The position numbers were made by a program, and so were the translations under genes. From the NCBI GenBank assembly GCA_903909415.1, contig CAIVVS010000168.1, positions 1 to 61,549 of the forward strand: a DNA stretch of 61,549 nucleotides, in the 5' to 3' direction. The notes below the pieces were generated by a model. It was not told where the DNA came from. It did no database searches and was given only the letters and a program-made list of their open reading frames with translations. This DNA comes from an uncultured Pseudomonadota bacterium (lineage in GTDB: Bacteria; Pseudomonadota; Gammaproteobacteria; Burkholderiales; SG8-39). Shown here one piece after another: positions 9,833 through 19,058 of the stretch (positions within the stretch are counted from its first letter, which is position 1; every line of letters starts with the position of its first letter).

Positions 9833-11317
9833 ATGATCAACGCATCGCTCAAGGAACTCTCGGCCGCACTTGCCGCGAAGCAGGTGTCTGCCACTGAACT
9901 CGCGGGCCTGTTCCTCGCGCGCATCCAGGCCAGCCAACCGGGGCTCAATGCCTTCATCACGGTCGATCCGGAGCGTACCCTCGGGATGGCGAAGGAGGCG
10001 GATGCGCGCCTCGCCCGTGGCGAAGCCGGCCCGCTCACCGGCGTCCCCGTCGCGCACAAGGACATATTCTGCGCGCGCGGCTGGCTCACGACCTGCGGCT
10101 CGCGGATGCTCGCGAACTTCGTCAGCCCGTACGACGCTTTCCTGATCGAGCGCTTCGCGCAGGCCGGCGCGGTGACCCTGGGCAAGACCAACATGGACGA
10201 GTTCGCGATGGGCTCGTCCAATGAGACCTCGTACTACGGTCCGGTGCGCAATCCCTGGGACACGGGCTTCGTCCCCGGCGGGTCCTCCGGCGGCTCGGCC
10301 TGCGCCGTCGCCGCGCGCCTTGCCCCTGCGGCGACGGCGACCGACACCGGCGGCTCCATCCGCCAGCCCGCGGCGCTGACCGGCATCACCGGCCTGAAGC
10401 CGACCTACGGCCTGGTGTCGCGCTACGGGATGATTGCCTTCGCCTCCAGCCTGGACCAGGCCGGTCCCATGGGCAAGAGCGCGCAGGACTGCGCCTTGAT
10501 GCTGAACGTGATGGCAGGCTTCGACGAACGCGACTCGACCAGCGCGCAGCGCGAGCCCGAGGATTACGAGGCGGGCATCGGCCTGCCCGTGGCGGGTGCG
10601 ACGGCGGGCCAGCCGCTCAAGGGCCTGCGCGTCGGCGTGGTCAAGGAGCATTTCGGGGCCGGCCTGTCGGCTGAGGTCGCAGCGGCGGTGCAGGCGTCGC
10701 TGGATGAACTCAAGCGGCTGGGCGCAAGCCTCGTCGAAGTGAGCCTGCCCAACTCCGCGCTGGCCGTGCCGGCCTATTACGTGATCGCGCCGGCGGAAGC
10801 GTCCTCCAACCTGTCGCGCTTCGACGGGGTGCGCTACGGCCATCGCGCCGCCGAGTACACCGACCTGATGGACATGTACTGCAAGAGCCGCGCCGAAGGC
10901 TTCGGCGCCGAGGTTCGCAGGCGCATCCTGATCGGCACCTACGTGCTGTCCGCCGGCTACTACGACGCGTACTACATCAAGGCACAGAAGATCCGCCGGT
11001 TGATCGCCGACGATTTCCGGCGCGCATTCGAGTCCTGCGATCTGGTCGTCGGACCGACTTCCCCGACCGTGGCTTTCAGGCTCGGCGACAAGTCGGCCGA
11101 CCCGGTGCAGATGTACCTGAACGACATCTATACGATTCCCGCCAACCTGGCGGGACTGCCCGCCATGTCGTTGCCGTGCGGGTTCGGCGGGGGCGGGCTG
11201 CCCGTGGGCCTGCACGTGGTCGGCAACTACTTCGCGGAAGCCGCCATGCTGAAGGCGGCACACCACTACCAGCAGGCCACCGACTGGCACCGGCGCCAGC
11301 CGCCCGGGGGGCAGTGA
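9833..11317 (+). CDS. gatA: Asp-tRNA(Asn)/Glu-tRNA(Gln) amidotransferase subunit GatA
   Basis: A 494-residue amidase-signature protein that releases ammonia from glutamine for GatB. The catalytic Lys-Ser-cisSer triad is visible: K76 (VAHKDIF), S151 (PGGSSGGSA) and S175 ([11 protein letters not shown]). Residues [25 protein letters not shown] match the GatA glutaminase region. The stop codon overlaps the gatB start by one base (TGATG), so the two are translationally coupled. Confidence 0.98.
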   Translation: MINASLKELSAALAAKQVSATELAGLFLARIQASQPGLNAFITVDPERTLGMAKEADARLARGEAGPLTGVPVAHKDIFCARGWLTTCGSRMLANFVSPYDAFLIERFAQAGAVTLGKTNMDEFAMGSSNETSYYGPVRNPWDTGFVPGGSSGGSACAVAARLAPAATATDTGGSIRQPAALTGITGLKPTYGLVSRYGMIAFASSLDQAGPMGKSAQDCALMLNVMAGFDERDSTSAQREPEDYEAGIGLPVAGATAGQPLKGLRVGVVKEHFGAGLSAEVAAAVQASLDELKRLGASLVEVSLPNSALAVPAYYVIAPAEASSNLSRFDGVRYGHRAAEYTDLMDMYCKSRAEGFGAEVRRRILIGTYVLSAGYYDAYYIKAQKIRRLIADDFRRAFESCDLVVGPTSPTVAFRLGDKSADPVQMYLNDIYTIPANLAGLPAMSLPCGFGGGGLPVGLHVVGNYFAEAAMLKAAHHYQQATDWHRRQPPGGQ

Positions 11318-12774
11318 TGCAGTGGGAAATCGTCATCGGGCTGGAAACCCACGCACAGCTCTCCACGCGTTCCAAGATTTTCTCCGGCGCGTCCACCGAG
11401 TTCGGCGCCGATGCGAACGCGCAGGCCTGTGCCGTGGACATCGCACTCCCTGGCGTGCTGCCGGTGGTCAACCTTGGCGCGGTCGAGCGCGCGATCCGAT
11501 TCGGCCTTGCCGTCGGAGGCGCGATCAACCGGCGCTCGGTGTTCGCCCGCAAGAACTATTTCTATCCCGACCTTCCCAAGGGTTACCAGATCAGCCAGTA
11601 CGAACTGCCCATCGTCCAGGGCGGCTCGCTCGCCATCGCCACCGCGGGCGGCGAGAAGACCGTGCGGCTGACCCGTGCGCACCTGGAGGAGGACGCGGGC
11701 AAGTCCATCCACGAGGGCGCCGGGCTGTCGGTGCATGGTGTGTCCGGCATCGACCTGAACCGGGCCGGAACGCCGCTCCTGGAGATCGTGTCGGAGCCCG
11801 ACATGCGCTCGGCCGAGGAGGCAGTGGCTTACGCCCGTGCGCTGCACGGACTGGTGCGCTGGATCGGCATCTGTGACGGCAACATGCAGGAAGGCTCGTT
11901 CCGGTGCGACGCCAATGTGTCGGTCCGCCCGATGGGATCGGACAAGCTGGGCACGCGCAGGGAGATCAAGAACCTGAACTCGTTCCGCTTCCTGCAGCAG
12001 GCGATCGAATACGAAGCCCGCTGGCAGATCGGCCAGCTCGAGGACGGCGGGCCTATCCAGCAGGCGACGGTGCTGTTCGATCCGGACAGCGGCCAGACGC
12101 GCGCCATGCGCAGCAAGGAAGACGCGCACGACTACCGCTACTTCCCGGACCCCGACCTGCTGCCGGTGGTGGTGGACGAGGCCTGGCTCGAGCGCGAGCG
12201 TGCGGCACTGCCGGAGCTGCCGGCGGCACGGCGCGGGCGTTACGAACGCGATTGGGCGCTATCACCCTACGACGCGATCACGCTCACCCAATCCCGCGAG
12301 CTGGCCGACTATTTCGAGGCGGCGCTCGCCACTTCCGGCGGCCAGCAGGCAGCCACCGCCAAGCTGGCCGCAAACTGGGTGATGGGGGAGGTTTCTGCGG
12401 CGCTAAACCGTGATGCCCGAGACGTCGCCGAGGCTCCCGTGCCGGCCGCTTCCCTGGGCGCGCTGCTCGCGCGCATCCATGACGGCACGCTGTCAGGCAA
12501 GCTCGCCCGCGAGGTGTTCGACGCGATGTGGGCAGGCGAGGGAGCGCCTGACGACATCATCGAGAAGCGCGGCCTGCGCCAGATCTCGGACGCGGGTGCG
12601 ATCGAGAAGATCGTCGACGGGGTGCTGGCAGCCAATGCCAAGCAGGTCGAGGATTATCGTGCCGGCAAGGAAAAGGCCTTCAACTCGCTGGTCGGACAGG
12701 TGATGAAGGCCACCAAAGGCAAGGCCAATCCATCACAGGTCAACGACATCCTCAAGCGCCGGCTGGCGGGCTGA
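11317..12774 (+). CDS. gatB: Asp-tRNA(Asn)/Glu-tRNA(Gln) amidotransferase subunit GatB
   Basis: A 485-residue kinase/transamidase subunit that phosphorylates the misacylated aminoacyl-tRNA and transfers ammonia to it. It opens [20 protein letters not shown] and carries the GatB signature [34 protein letters not shown] and [22 protein letters not shown] segments. The C-terminal YqeY-like tail domain (about residues 340-485) ends [22 protein letters not shown], which is standard. It converges with a DUF4124 gene only 12 bases away. Confidence 0.98.
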   Translation: MQWEIVIGLETHAQLSTRSKIFSGASTEFGADANAQACAVDIALPGVLPVVNLGAVERAIRFGLAVGGAINRRSVFARKNYFYPDLPKGYQISQYELPIVQGGSLAIATAGGEKTVRLTRAHLEEDAGKSIHEGAGLSVHGVSGIDLNRAGTPLLEIVSEPDMRSAEEAVAYARALHGLVRWIGICDGNMQEGSFRCDANVSVRPMGSDKLGTRREIKNLNSFRFLQQAIEYEARWQIGQLEDGGPIQQATVLFDPDSGQTRAMRSKEDAHDYRYFPDPDLLPVVVDEAWLERERAALPELPAARRGRYERDWALSPYDAITLTQSRELADYFEAALATSGGQQAATAKLAANWVMGEVSAALNRDARDVAEAPVPAASLGALLARIHDGTLSGKLAREVFDAMWAGEGAPDDIIEKRGLRQISDAGAIEKIVDGVLAANAKQVEDYRAGKEKAFNSLVGQVMKATKGKANPSQVNDILKRRLAG

Positions 12775-12786
12775 GGAAGCGGCACT

Positions 12787-13431
12787 TCAGCGCCTGGCCG
12801 CCGCCTGGCCGCGCGTCAGTTCCTGGTAGCGACGCTTGTCCTCGTCGTACTTGGCATTGATCAGGGCGACCTGCTTGACCTTGGCCTGCAGCAGTTCCTT
12901 CTGGTTGGCCAGTTCGACCTCGTTGTTGCGGATGTCCTGCTGCAGCTTGGGCGGCATGCCGCCCTTCTTGTAGAACTCACGTTCGCCATCGAGCTCTTTG
13001 TGGCGCTTTTCACCGTCGGCGACCCGCTTCTGGGTTTCCTTGATGGCAAGTTCGTTTTCCTTGAGGGCGCGGGAGCGTGCCTCGTCGATGTCCTTCTCGC
13101 TGGCGTAGGTGTTCAGGAGGGCCGTGTTCTTGCGCTTTTCCTCCTGGGCGCGCGCCTCGGCCTCGGCCTGCTTCTTCCGCTCCGCGTCGCGTGCCTCGAT
13201 CTGCTCGGGGGTGAGTGCGCCTTCGTTGCGGCGCACCACCGTCTGGCCGGACTTGGAGAGCTCCTCGCTCGGCTTTCCCAGGCATTCCTTGGGCATGGTC
13301 GTGCCGTAGTAGACCTTGCCCTTGGCATCCTGGCACTTGATCATCTGCGCCTGCGAGTGGCTGACTGCCAGCAATCCGGCGGCCGCGGCCACCAGCATGG
13401 CGCCGGGCCCCAACCTGACGGGGTGGTTCAT
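12787..13431 (-). CDS. Secreted DUF4124-type coiled-coil protein
   Basis: A 214-residue protein with a signal peptide (cut likely after SHSQAQ) and a short DUF4124-like module (MIKCQDAKGKVYYGTTMPKEC). After it comes a long, highly charged helical region (about residues 75-210) rich in Glu, Lys and Arg and likely to be coiled coil. Two cysteines in the DUF4124 module could form a disulfide in the periplasm. Function is unknown. Its ATG overlaps the pyrE stop (ATGA), so expression is probably coupled to pyrE although no functional link is evident. Confidence 0.85.
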   Translation of the reverse strand: MNHPVRLGPGAMLVAAAAGLLAVSHSQAQMIKCQDAKGKVYYGTTMPKECLGKPSEELSKSGQTVVRRNEGALTPEQIEARDAERKKQAEAEARAQEEKRKNTALLNTYASEKDIDEARSRALKENELAIKETQKRVADGEKRHKELDGEREFYKKGGMPPKLQQDIRNNEVELANQKELLQAKVKQVALINAKYDEDKRRYQELTRGQAAARR

Positions 13432-14072
13432 GGCTTGACTCCGTAGCTGTCCCGGTACTTCCGGACCTCCGGGATAGTGTGCCTGAAGGCGGGCGATCCC
13501 TCCAGAAAGCCGAACAGGTCGTCCAGCGTGGCGATCGTCACCACGGGGATGTCCCAGTTCTGCTGGACCTCCTGCACCGCGGAAAGGTCGCCCTTGCCCC
13601 GCTCCATGCGGTCCAGCGCGATGGCAACCCCGGCCGGGGTTGCGCCAGCAGCCGCGATGATGTCCAACGATTCCCGCACGGCCGTGCCTGCGGTCATCAC
13701 GTCGTCCACGATCAGCACCCGGCCCGCGAGCGGCGCGCCGATGATGTTGCCGCCCTCGCCATGGTCCTTCGGTTCCTTGCGGTTGAAGGCGAACGGGACG
13801 TCGCGGCCTTCGCGCGACAGCGCCATTGCGGTGGCCGTGGCCAGCGCGATGCCCTTGTACGCGGGGCCGAACACCATGTCGAAAGACAGGCCCGAGGCGA
13901 TGATCGCCTTTGCGTAGAATTGCGCCAGGCGATCGAGCGCCGCGCCGGTATTGAACAGGCCGGCGTTGAAAAAATACGGCGCGGTCCGCCCTGACTTGAG
14001 GACGAAGCTGCCGAAACGGATCACGCCCTGCTCGACGCAGAACGCGATGAATTCTTTCCTGAAATCAGACAC
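13428..14072 (-). CDS. pyrE: Orotate phosphoribosyltransferase
   Basis: A 214-residue enzyme converting orotate and PRPP to orotidine monophosphate in pyrimidine synthesis. The PRPP-binding loop (VLIVDDVMTAGTAVRES) and the flexible catalytic loop (FNRKEPKDHGEGGNIIG) are intact. N-terminal FIAFCVEQGVIRFGSFVLKSGRTAPYFFNAG is characteristic of the PyrE fold. The start is GTG. The gene is divergent from exonuclease III with only 27 bases between the start codons, so the two promoters must overlap coding DNA. Confidence 0.97.
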   Translation of the reverse strand: MSDFRKEFIAFCVEQGVIRFGSFVLKSGRTAPYFFNAGLFNTGAALDRLAQFYAKAIIASGLSFDMVFGPAYKGIALATATAMALSREGRDVPFAFNRKEPKDHGEGGNIIGAPLAGRVLIVDDVMTAGTAVRESLDIIAAAGATPAGVAIALDRMERGKGDLSAVQEVQQNWDIPVVTIATLDDLFGFLEGSPAFRHTIPEVRKYRDSYGVKP

Positions 14073-14099
14073 GGCACACCCGCAGCGGAAGGCGAAGCG

Positions 14100-14876
14100 A
14101 TGTTACGCATAATCACGGCCAACCTCAACGGCATACGCTCGGCGTTCGCCAAGGGGTTCCCCGACTGGCTCGCGAAGCAGAACGCCGACATCCTCTGCGT
14201 GCAGGAGGTGAAGGCGCAGCAGGCCGACCTGGACGACAGGATGGTCGCGCCGGAGGGCCTGCAAGGCCATTTCCATTTCGCGGAGAAACGCGGCTACAGC
14301 GGCGTGGGAATCTACTCCCGCGCGAAACCCGACCGCGTCCTTGTCGGGATGGGCAGCAAGGAGTTCGATCCCGAGGGGCGGTGGGTGCAGGCCGACTTCG
14401 GCGGACTTTCCGTAGTGTCCGTCTACCTGCCGTCGGGCTCGAGTTCCGAGGAACGCCAGCAGGCCAAGTTCCGCTTCCTCGCGGAGTTCAGGCCGCGGCT
14501 GGAGCGGCTGCGCAAGGACGGGCGCGAATACGTGATCTGCGGCGACTGGAACATCGCGCACAAGGAGATCGACCTGCGCAACTGGCGCTCCAACCGCAAG
14601 AACTCCGGCTTCCTGCCGGAAGAGCGGGAGTGGCTGACCGATGCCTTCGACCGCGTCGGTTGGGTGGACGTGTTCCGCAACGTCGACCAGCGCCCGGACC
14701 AATACACCTGGTGGTCCAACCGCGGGCAGGCCTGGGCCAAGAACGTCGGGTGGCGCATCGACTACCACATCGCGACCCCGGGCATCGCCAGGACCGCGAA
14801 GCGTGCGTCCATCTACACGGCGGACCGCTTTTCCGACCACGCCCCGTTGACCATCGACTACGATTTCAAGCCCTGA
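14100..14876 (+). CDS. xthA: Exodeoxyribonuclease III / AP endonuclease
   Basis: A 258-residue EEP-fold nuclease that cleaves at abasic sites and degrades 3' ends in base-excision repair. Active-site motifs are present: TANLNGIRSA, CVQEVKAQ, the GDWNIAH loop and the terminal SDHAPLTIDYDF with the catalytic Asp-His pair. A GGAAGG ribosome site stands just before the ATG. It converges on the LETM1-like gene 15 bases downstream. Confidence 0.95.
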   Translation: MLRIITANLNGIRSAFAKGFPDWLAKQNADILCVQEVKAQQADLDDRMVAPEGLQGHFHFAEKRGYSGVGIYSRAKPDRVLVGMGSKEFDPEGRWVQADFGGLSVVSVYLPSGSSSEERQQAKFRFLAEFRPRLERLRKDGREYVICGDWNIAHKEIDLRNWRSNRKNSGFLPEEREWLTDAFDRVGWVDVFRNVDQRPDQYTWWSNRGQAWAKNVGWRIDYHIATPGIARTAKRASIYTADRFSDHAPLTIDYDFKP

Positions 14877-14891
14877 GGAGCGGGCCCCGGC

Positions 14892-15197
14892 TCATGCGGT
14901 CGCGGCGGGACCGGCGCGGCGGCCTCGCCGGCGATCCAGCCACCAGGCGAGCACCGGCAACACGGCGAACCCGCCCGGCAGCACGATGACCGCGATGTAA
15001 GGGCTGACCTGCGACAGCTTCACCAGGTAGCCCTTGAGCTCGCGCTTCTCCTGCGCGGTCCAGCGGCCCTTGTTGCGCTGTTTCATCAGCAGCGGCATCA
15101 GCCCGCGGACCTGGGCGATCTCCGCGATCATGTACTTGCGTTCCCGGTCCACCAGCTCGATGAACGGCTTGATGGGACCCACCGGGATCTTCTTCAT
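14892..15197 (-). CDS. Small LETM1-like membrane protein
   Basis: A 101-residue protein starting MKKIPVGPIKPFIELVDRERKYM. Its second half (WTAQEKRELKGYL, then SPYIAVIVLPGGFAVLPVLAWW) resembles the bacterial LETM1-like ribosome-binding motif: a basic helix, a Pro-rich membrane hairpin and a conserved LPGG. The tail is basic (DRRRGRR). The ATG at 15195-15197 overlaps the stop of the YqjK-like gene (ATGA) and is the last gene of a four-gene membrane operon. The LETM1 relation is inferred from pattern. Function is unknown. Confidence 0.72.
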   Translation of the reverse strand: MKKIPVGPIKPFIELVDRERKYMIAEIAQVRGLMPLLMKQRNKGRWTAQEKRELKGYLVKLSQVSPYIAVIVLPGGFAVLPVLAWWLDRRRGRRAGPAATA

Positions 15198-15490
15198 CGC
15201 AGGCCGGCCTTTTGCGCGAGTTCGCGCACCAGCTTCCACGAGCGCCATGCGAAAAACGCGGTGCGCGCCACCTTCGCCGCCCGGCCGCGCGCGGCGACCA
15301 GCAGGAAAACGAGCCCGCCAACCGCCACAGCCGGATGGCCCCGCAGCCAGCGCGCGCCGGTGACGCCGCGGTCAGCCAGCGCGAACGGGCCCTGCAGGGT
15401 GGCGAGCTGGCCGCCGATGCGCTCGCGCTGGACCGCCGATGTGGCGACCAGCTGCGCGCGCCGGCGCAGGATGTCCTCGGTCCACCTCAA
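15194..15490 (-). CDS. YqjK-like family protein
   Basis: A 98-residue basic protein with an N-terminal helix (RWTEDILRRRAQLVATSAVQRERIG) and a single hydrophobic segment (HPAVAVGGLVFLLVAARG), fitting the YqjK-like family. The start codon is TTG, forming a TTGA overlap with the stop of the YqjE-like gene, which supports the start. It lies in a yqjD-yqjE-yqjK-type operon, which in enterobacteria is stationary-phase and stress linked. No catalytic residues are apparent. Confidence 0.75.
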   Translation of the reverse strand: MRWTEDILRRRAQLVATSAVQRERIGGQLATLQGPFALADRGVTGARWLRGHPAVAVGGLVFLLVAARGRAAKVARTAFFAWRSWKLVRELAQKAGLR

Positions 15491-15864
15491 TTCAGGTGCT
15501 CCACGTCCTTGCGCAGTTCATCCAGCGTGCCGGAAAGGAGCTTGGGACGCGTGGCCAGTGCGGACCGCGCCAGCAGGCCGAAAACCGCAGCACCGGCCGC
15601 AAACGCGGCGAACAGCACGCCGGTCGCGAGCAGCCGATGGCCATCCCAGAACAGGATGATGATGAAAAAGACGGCGAGGACTGCGGCGAGCGCCAGGCAG
15701 AAAGCTGCCAGCGCGGCGAGCAGGGCGACCTGGGCCAGCCGCGCGCCCTGTTCCTCGAGGTCGCTGGCAACCAGCGCGAGGCGCGTGCGCGCCGTCCCGA
15801 CCAGGGTGCGCAGGAGCCCCTTGGCCGATGCGAACAAGCCGGCCTGACCGGCTTCGTCGGCCAC
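15487..15864 (-). CDS. YqjE-like phage-holin-family membrane protein
   Basis: A 125-residue inner-membrane protein with two strong hydrophobic segments (about residues 47-70, FCLALAAVLAVFFIIILFW, and 78-100), matching the YqjE / Actinobacterial holin-X type family. N-terminal AKGLLRTLVGTARTRLALVASDLEEQG is the usual amphipathic start. The start codon is GTG. It lies between a DUF883 gene and the YqjK-like gene. The holin name is historical and no lytic role is implied. Confidence 0.82.
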   Translation of the reverse strand: MADEAGQAGLFASAKGLLRTLVGTARTRLALVASDLEEQGARLAQVALLAALAAFCLALAAVLAVFFIIILFWDGHRLLATGVLFAAFAAGAAVFGLLARSALATRPKLLSGTLDELRKDVEHLN

Positions 15865-15890
15865 GGGTTCCGCCGCGGTTCAGGCGGCGG

Positions 15891-16196
15891 CTAGCGCCGG
15901 CCGATCAGCAGGCCGAGCACGAATCCGACCAGCGCACCCACGCCGACGGCGCGCCACGGGTGGTCGTGCACGTAGTCGTCGGTCGCGCGGGCTGCTGCCT
16001 TGGCCTTGTCGACCGATGCCTCCGAAACCTGCGAGAGCTTCACCTTGGCCGAATCGAGGCTGTCCTGGATCTTGACGCGGGCGGCTGCCACGCGATCACC
16101 GGCGGCAGAGGCGGTGGCCTTGAGCAGTTCTTCGGCGTCGGCAACCACGAGCTTCAGATCGGCAACCAGCTTGTCCTTGGTGACTTCGCTTTCCAT
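15891..16196 (-). CDS. DUF883 (ElaB/YqjD family) ribosome-associated membrane protein
   Basis: A 101-residue protein starting MESEVTKDKLVADLKLVVADAEELLKATASAAGDRVAAARVK, an amphipathic coiled coil. It ends with a glycine-rich tail anchor (HPWRAVGVGALVGFVLGLLIGRR). This is the ElaB/YqjD layout, in which the tail embeds in the inner membrane and the N-terminus contacts ribosomes in stationary phase. The ATG at 16194-16196 is preferred over an upstream in-frame Met because homology begins there. It is the first gene of the yqjDEK-like operon. Confidence 0.9.
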   Translation of the reverse strand: MESEVTKDKLVADLKLVVADAEELLKATASAAGDRVAAARVKIQDSLDSAKVKLSQVSEASVDKAKAAARATDDYVHDHPWRAVGVGALVGFVLGLLIGRR

Positions 16197-16235
16197 GATG
16201 TTCTCTCGGGTGGTGGTGTAGGCGGACGGGTAAGT

Positions 16236-16270
16236 AAAACCCCCCATAGCCTAGCCTCTTTCCCGGGGGG
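16236..16270 (-). terminator. Probable intrinsic terminator of the cyclase-family gene
   Basis: On the minus strand a CCCCCC arm (16270-16265) can pair with GGGGGG (16245-16240) across a 19-base loop, followed by TTTT. It lies between the end of the cyclase gene (16300) and the DUF883 start (16196). The loop is long, so the call is moderate. Confidence 0.45.
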
Positions 16271-16299
16271 CGGCAACCGAGGGAAGCCCGCTTCCGGCC

Positions 16300-17088
16300 C
16301 TATTCCTCGAGGATGGCCACGGCTCGCGTCCAGCCCGCGGAGGCGCCGCGGATCTTGTGCGGAAAGCAGGACACGGTAAAGCCGTCCGGGGGCAGGGACT
16401 CCAGGTTGTGCAGCTTCTCTATGTGGCAATAGCCGATGTCCCGACCGGCCTTGTGGCCTTCCCAGATCAGGCTCGCGTCCCCGGTTTCCCTGTAGCGCTC
16501 GGCGGTATGGACGAAGGGGGCGTCCCAGCTCCACGCGTCCGTGCCGGTAAGGCGCACGCCGCGCTCCAGCAGGTACATCGTGGCCTCATAGCCCATGCCG
16601 CAGCCGGCGCTGACGTAGTCCGGGTGGCCGTAGCGCGAGCCGGCCCGCGTATTCACCACGACGATCTCCATCGGGGCCAGGATGTGCCCGATGCGGGCGA
16701 GCTCCGCGTCGACATCGGCCGCCGTAGCGACGTAACCATCGGGAAAATGCCTGAAATCCAGCTTCACCCCGGGCTGGAAGCACCACTCCAGCGGCACCTC
16801 ATCGATGGTGAGGGCGGGTTCCGGCTTCCCGGTGGCGCCGTTCATCGTGGAATGGAAGTGGTACGGCGCATCCAGGTGCGTGCCGTTGTGCGTGATCAGT
16901 TCGACCTTCTCGATCGCCCAGGCCTCGCCGTCGGGAAGGTCGCCGGCCTTCAGTCCCGGAAAGAAACCGAGCAGTTGCTGCACCGACATCTTGTGGTCGA
17001 TGTACTGGATTTTCGGACCGAATGGCGGCGGGTCGGAGACAACGTCGTTCTCAAGGTAAATGGATAGGTCGATGAATTTTCTGGCCAT
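16300..17088 (-). CDS. Cyclase-family metal-dependent hydrolase
   Basis: A 262-residue protein of the cyclase family (PF04199), which includes kynurenine formamidase and isatin hydrolase. The family signature HxGTHxDxPxH is visible as HNGTHLDAPYHFH (about residue 75). VNTRAG (VVVNTRAGS) and the late FPHKIRGASAGWTRAVAIL are also typical. A GGGAGG ribosome site precedes the ATG at 17086-17088. It is divergent from the AmpG-like permease. The substrate is not known; isatin, arylformamide or a lactone-type amide are candidates. Confidence 0.87.
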   Translation of the reverse strand: MARKFIDLSIYLENDVVSDPPPFGPKIQYIDHKMSVQQLLGFFPGLKAGDLPDGEAWAIEKVELITHNGTHLDAPYHFHSTMNGATGKPEPALTIDEVPLEWCFQPGVKLDFRHFPDGYVATAADVDAELARIGHILAPMEIVVVNTRAGSRYGHPDYVSAGCGMGYEATMYLLERGVRLTGTDAWSWDAPFVHTAERYRETGDASLIWEGHKAGRDIGYCHIEKLHNLESLPPDGFTVSCFPHKIRGASAGWTRAVAILEE

Positions 17089-17150
17089 GGTTCCCTCCCC
17101 GGTGCAACGGCAGCAGCGGAATTCTAAGCCTCGCCGCGCGGGCTGGCGGA

Positions 17151-17163
17151 TAGAATCGGGACA
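17151..17163 (+). promoter_or_regulatory. Candidate -10 box that would give a leaderless ampG-like transcript
   Basis: TAGAAT (17151-17156) is followed by CGGGAC and then the ATG at 17163, placing the expected transcription start on the A of ATG. There is no ribosome binding site before the ATG. No good -35 is visible. The same layout appears before proA (40697-40710). Confidence 0.45.
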
Positions 17164-18419
17164 TGCAGGCGTCGCCCTATCTGCAGGTGTTCCGCAGCCC
17201 GCGCATCGCCGCCGTGATGCTGCTGGGATTTTCGTCCGGCCTGCCGCTCGCGCTGACCGGCGCCACGCTCCAGGCATGGCTGTCGGTGCTCGGCGTGGAC
17301 ATCCGCACCATCGCCTGGTTCTCCTGGATCGGCATTCCCTACCTGCTGAAGTTCGCCTGGTCGCCGCTCATGGACCGTTACGTGCCGCCGTTGCTCGGCC
17401 GCAGGCGAGGCTGGATGCTGGTGACGCAACTGGCGCTGGCGCTGGGGATCGGGGCGATGGCCGCCGCGGATCCTTCGGAATCGCTGTGGGCCGTGGGCTG
17501 CCTGGCGCTATGGGTCGCGTTCTGCTCCGCCTCTCAGGACATCGTGGTGGACGCCTACCGTACCGACCTGCTCGGGCGCCAGGAACGCGGGCTTGGCGCC
17601 GCCGTGGGCGTGCTCGGCTATCGCGTGGCCATGCTTGCTTCCGGGGGCATGGCGCTGATCATTGCCGACGCATTCGGCTGGGCCAGCGCGTACCTCGCGA
17701 TGTCGGGACTGATGTGCGTGGGCCTGCTCACGACGCTCTGGTCGCCGGAACCTGCTACGCCGCCGGTGGTGCCACGGACGATGCGCGACGCGGTGGTGTT
17801 GCCGCTGCGCGACCTGTTCGGCAGGCCGGGCGCCGTATCCTTGCTGGCGCTGGTCATGCTCTACAAGTTCGGCGACGCGCTCGCGGGAACGTTGACCACT
17901 GCCTTCCTGCTGCGCGGCGCGGGGTTCAGCCTGACGGAAGTGGGCTTGGTGAACAAGTGGCTCGGGTTCGCCAGCATGATCGCAGGCGGCCTGATAGGCG
18001 GGGCGTTGATGGTGCGCATGAAGTTGGTGAGCGCGCTGCTGGCCTTCGGCGCACTCCAGGCCGTCTCCAACCTGTCGTTCGCCGTGCTCGCCACGGCCGG
18101 CAAGAGCATGCCGCTGCTGCTGTTTACCGTCGCATTCGAGAATCTGGCCAGCGGCCTCGGAACCGCCGCCTTCGTCGCCTTTGCGATGGCCCTGTGCAAC
18201 CACTCCTTTTCCGCGACGCAGTACGCGCTGCTGTCGGCCATCGCTTCCCTGGGCCGGGTGCTGTTCGGGCCCCTGGCCGGCGAATGGGTCGCGGCGCTGG
18301 GCTGGGCCGGCTTCTTCGTGCTTACCTTCGTGGCGGCGCTCCCCGGCCTGTGGCTTGTCTGGCACATGCGCCGGGAAATCGCCGCGATCGAGGCGGCGCA
18401 GCCGGCCTCAAGCGCCTGA
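17163..18419 (+). CDS. AmpG-like MFS transporter (muropeptide permease family)
   Basis: A 418-residue 12-segment major facilitator protein. The opening YLQVFRSPRIAAVMLLGFSSGLPLALTGATLQAWLS and the segment SWIGIPYLLKFAWSPLMDRYVPPLLGRRRGW are typical of AmpG, which imports anhydro-muropeptides for wall recycling. The charged loop LDRY...GRRRGW matches the MFS A-motif region. The length is shorter than E. coli AmpG (about 490), as in many betaproteobacterial members. The 3' end overlaps convergent metW by 12 bases. A role in peptidoglycan recycling is probable but other substrates are possible. Confidence 0.85.
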   Translation: MQASPYLQVFRSPRIAAVMLLGFSSGLPLALTGATLQAWLSVLGVDIRTIAWFSWIGIPYLLKFAWSPLMDRYVPPLLGRRRGWMLVTQLALALGIGAMAAADPSESLWAVGCLALWVAFCSASQDIVVDAYRTDLLGRQERGLGAAVGVLGYRVAMLASGGMALIIADAFGWASAYLAMSGLMCVGLLTTLWSPEPATPPVVPRTMRDAVVLPLRDLFGRPGAVSLLALVMLYKFGDALAGTLTTAFLLRGAGFSLTEVGLVNKWLGFASMIAGGLIGGALMVRMKLVSALLAFGALQAVSNLSFAVLATAGKSMPLLLFTVAFENLASGLGTAAFVAFAMALCNHSFSATQYALLSAIASLGRVLFGPLAGEWVAALGWAGFFVLTFVAALPGLWLVWHMRREIAAIEAAQPASSA

Positions 18420-19058
18420 TTTCTCGAACCTGAATACCGCGAGGCTGCCGAACAGGTTGGGCAGCAGGGATACCGGCCGGCCTTCGTGCAGCACCAGGCG
18501 TTCCAGGATGCGAATTCCGTGGGAGGCACAGAACACCTCGAAATCCTCGATGGTGCAGAGGTGGACGTTGGGCGTGTCGTACCACTGGTGCGGCAGCGAG
18601 CGCGACACCGGCATGCGGCCCATCAGGATCTGCAGGCGCTGGTCCCAGCGGCCGAAGTTGGGAAAGGTGACGATGCCCTGGCGCCCCACGCGCAGCATCT
18701 CCATCACGATTTCCTCCGTGTGGCGCACAGCCTGCAGCGTCTGCGACAGGATCACGTAGTCGAACGATCCCGCGTCGAAGCCTGCCAGCCCCCGCTCCAG
18801 GTCGGACTGTATGACGTTCACGCCGCGCGCCACGCAGCGGATCACGTCCTCGTCGGCGATCTCGATGCCGTAGCCTCGCACCTGTCGCACCTGCCGCAGG
18901 TGCGACAGCAGCAGGCCGTCTCCGCAGCCGAGGTCCAGCGCAGTCGACCCGGGGCTGATCCAGCGGGCGATCGCCTCGAAGTCCGGGCGGCCCGAAAGGA
19001 TGGCGGGCGTGTCCGAGGTGGCGTTCGCGGCATTGGTGGTCATGGCGTCGGCGCTCAC
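18408..19058 (-). CDS. metW: Methionine biosynthesis protein MetW
   Basis: A 216-residue class I methyltransferase-fold protein. The SAM-site motif [12 protein letters not shown] (about residue 42) and the segment [41 protein letters not shown] are characteristic of MetW. MetW partners MetX in homoserine acylation in many Proteobacteria. I list GTG (19056-19058), which overlaps the metX stop (GTGA). ATG at 19043 is a near alternative. The catalytic contribution of MetW is not well established in general. Confidence 0.93.
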   Translation of the reverse strand: MSADAMTTNAANATSDTPAILSGRPDFEAIARWISPGSTALDLGCGDGLLLSHLRQVRQVRGYGIEIADEDVIRCVARGVNVIQSDLERGLAGFDAGSFDYVILSQTLQAVRHTEEIVMEMLRVGRQGIVTFPNFGRWDQRLQILMGRMPVSRSLPHQWYDTPNVHLCTIEDFEVFCASHGIRILERLVLHEGRPVSLLPNLFGSLAVFRFEKSGA

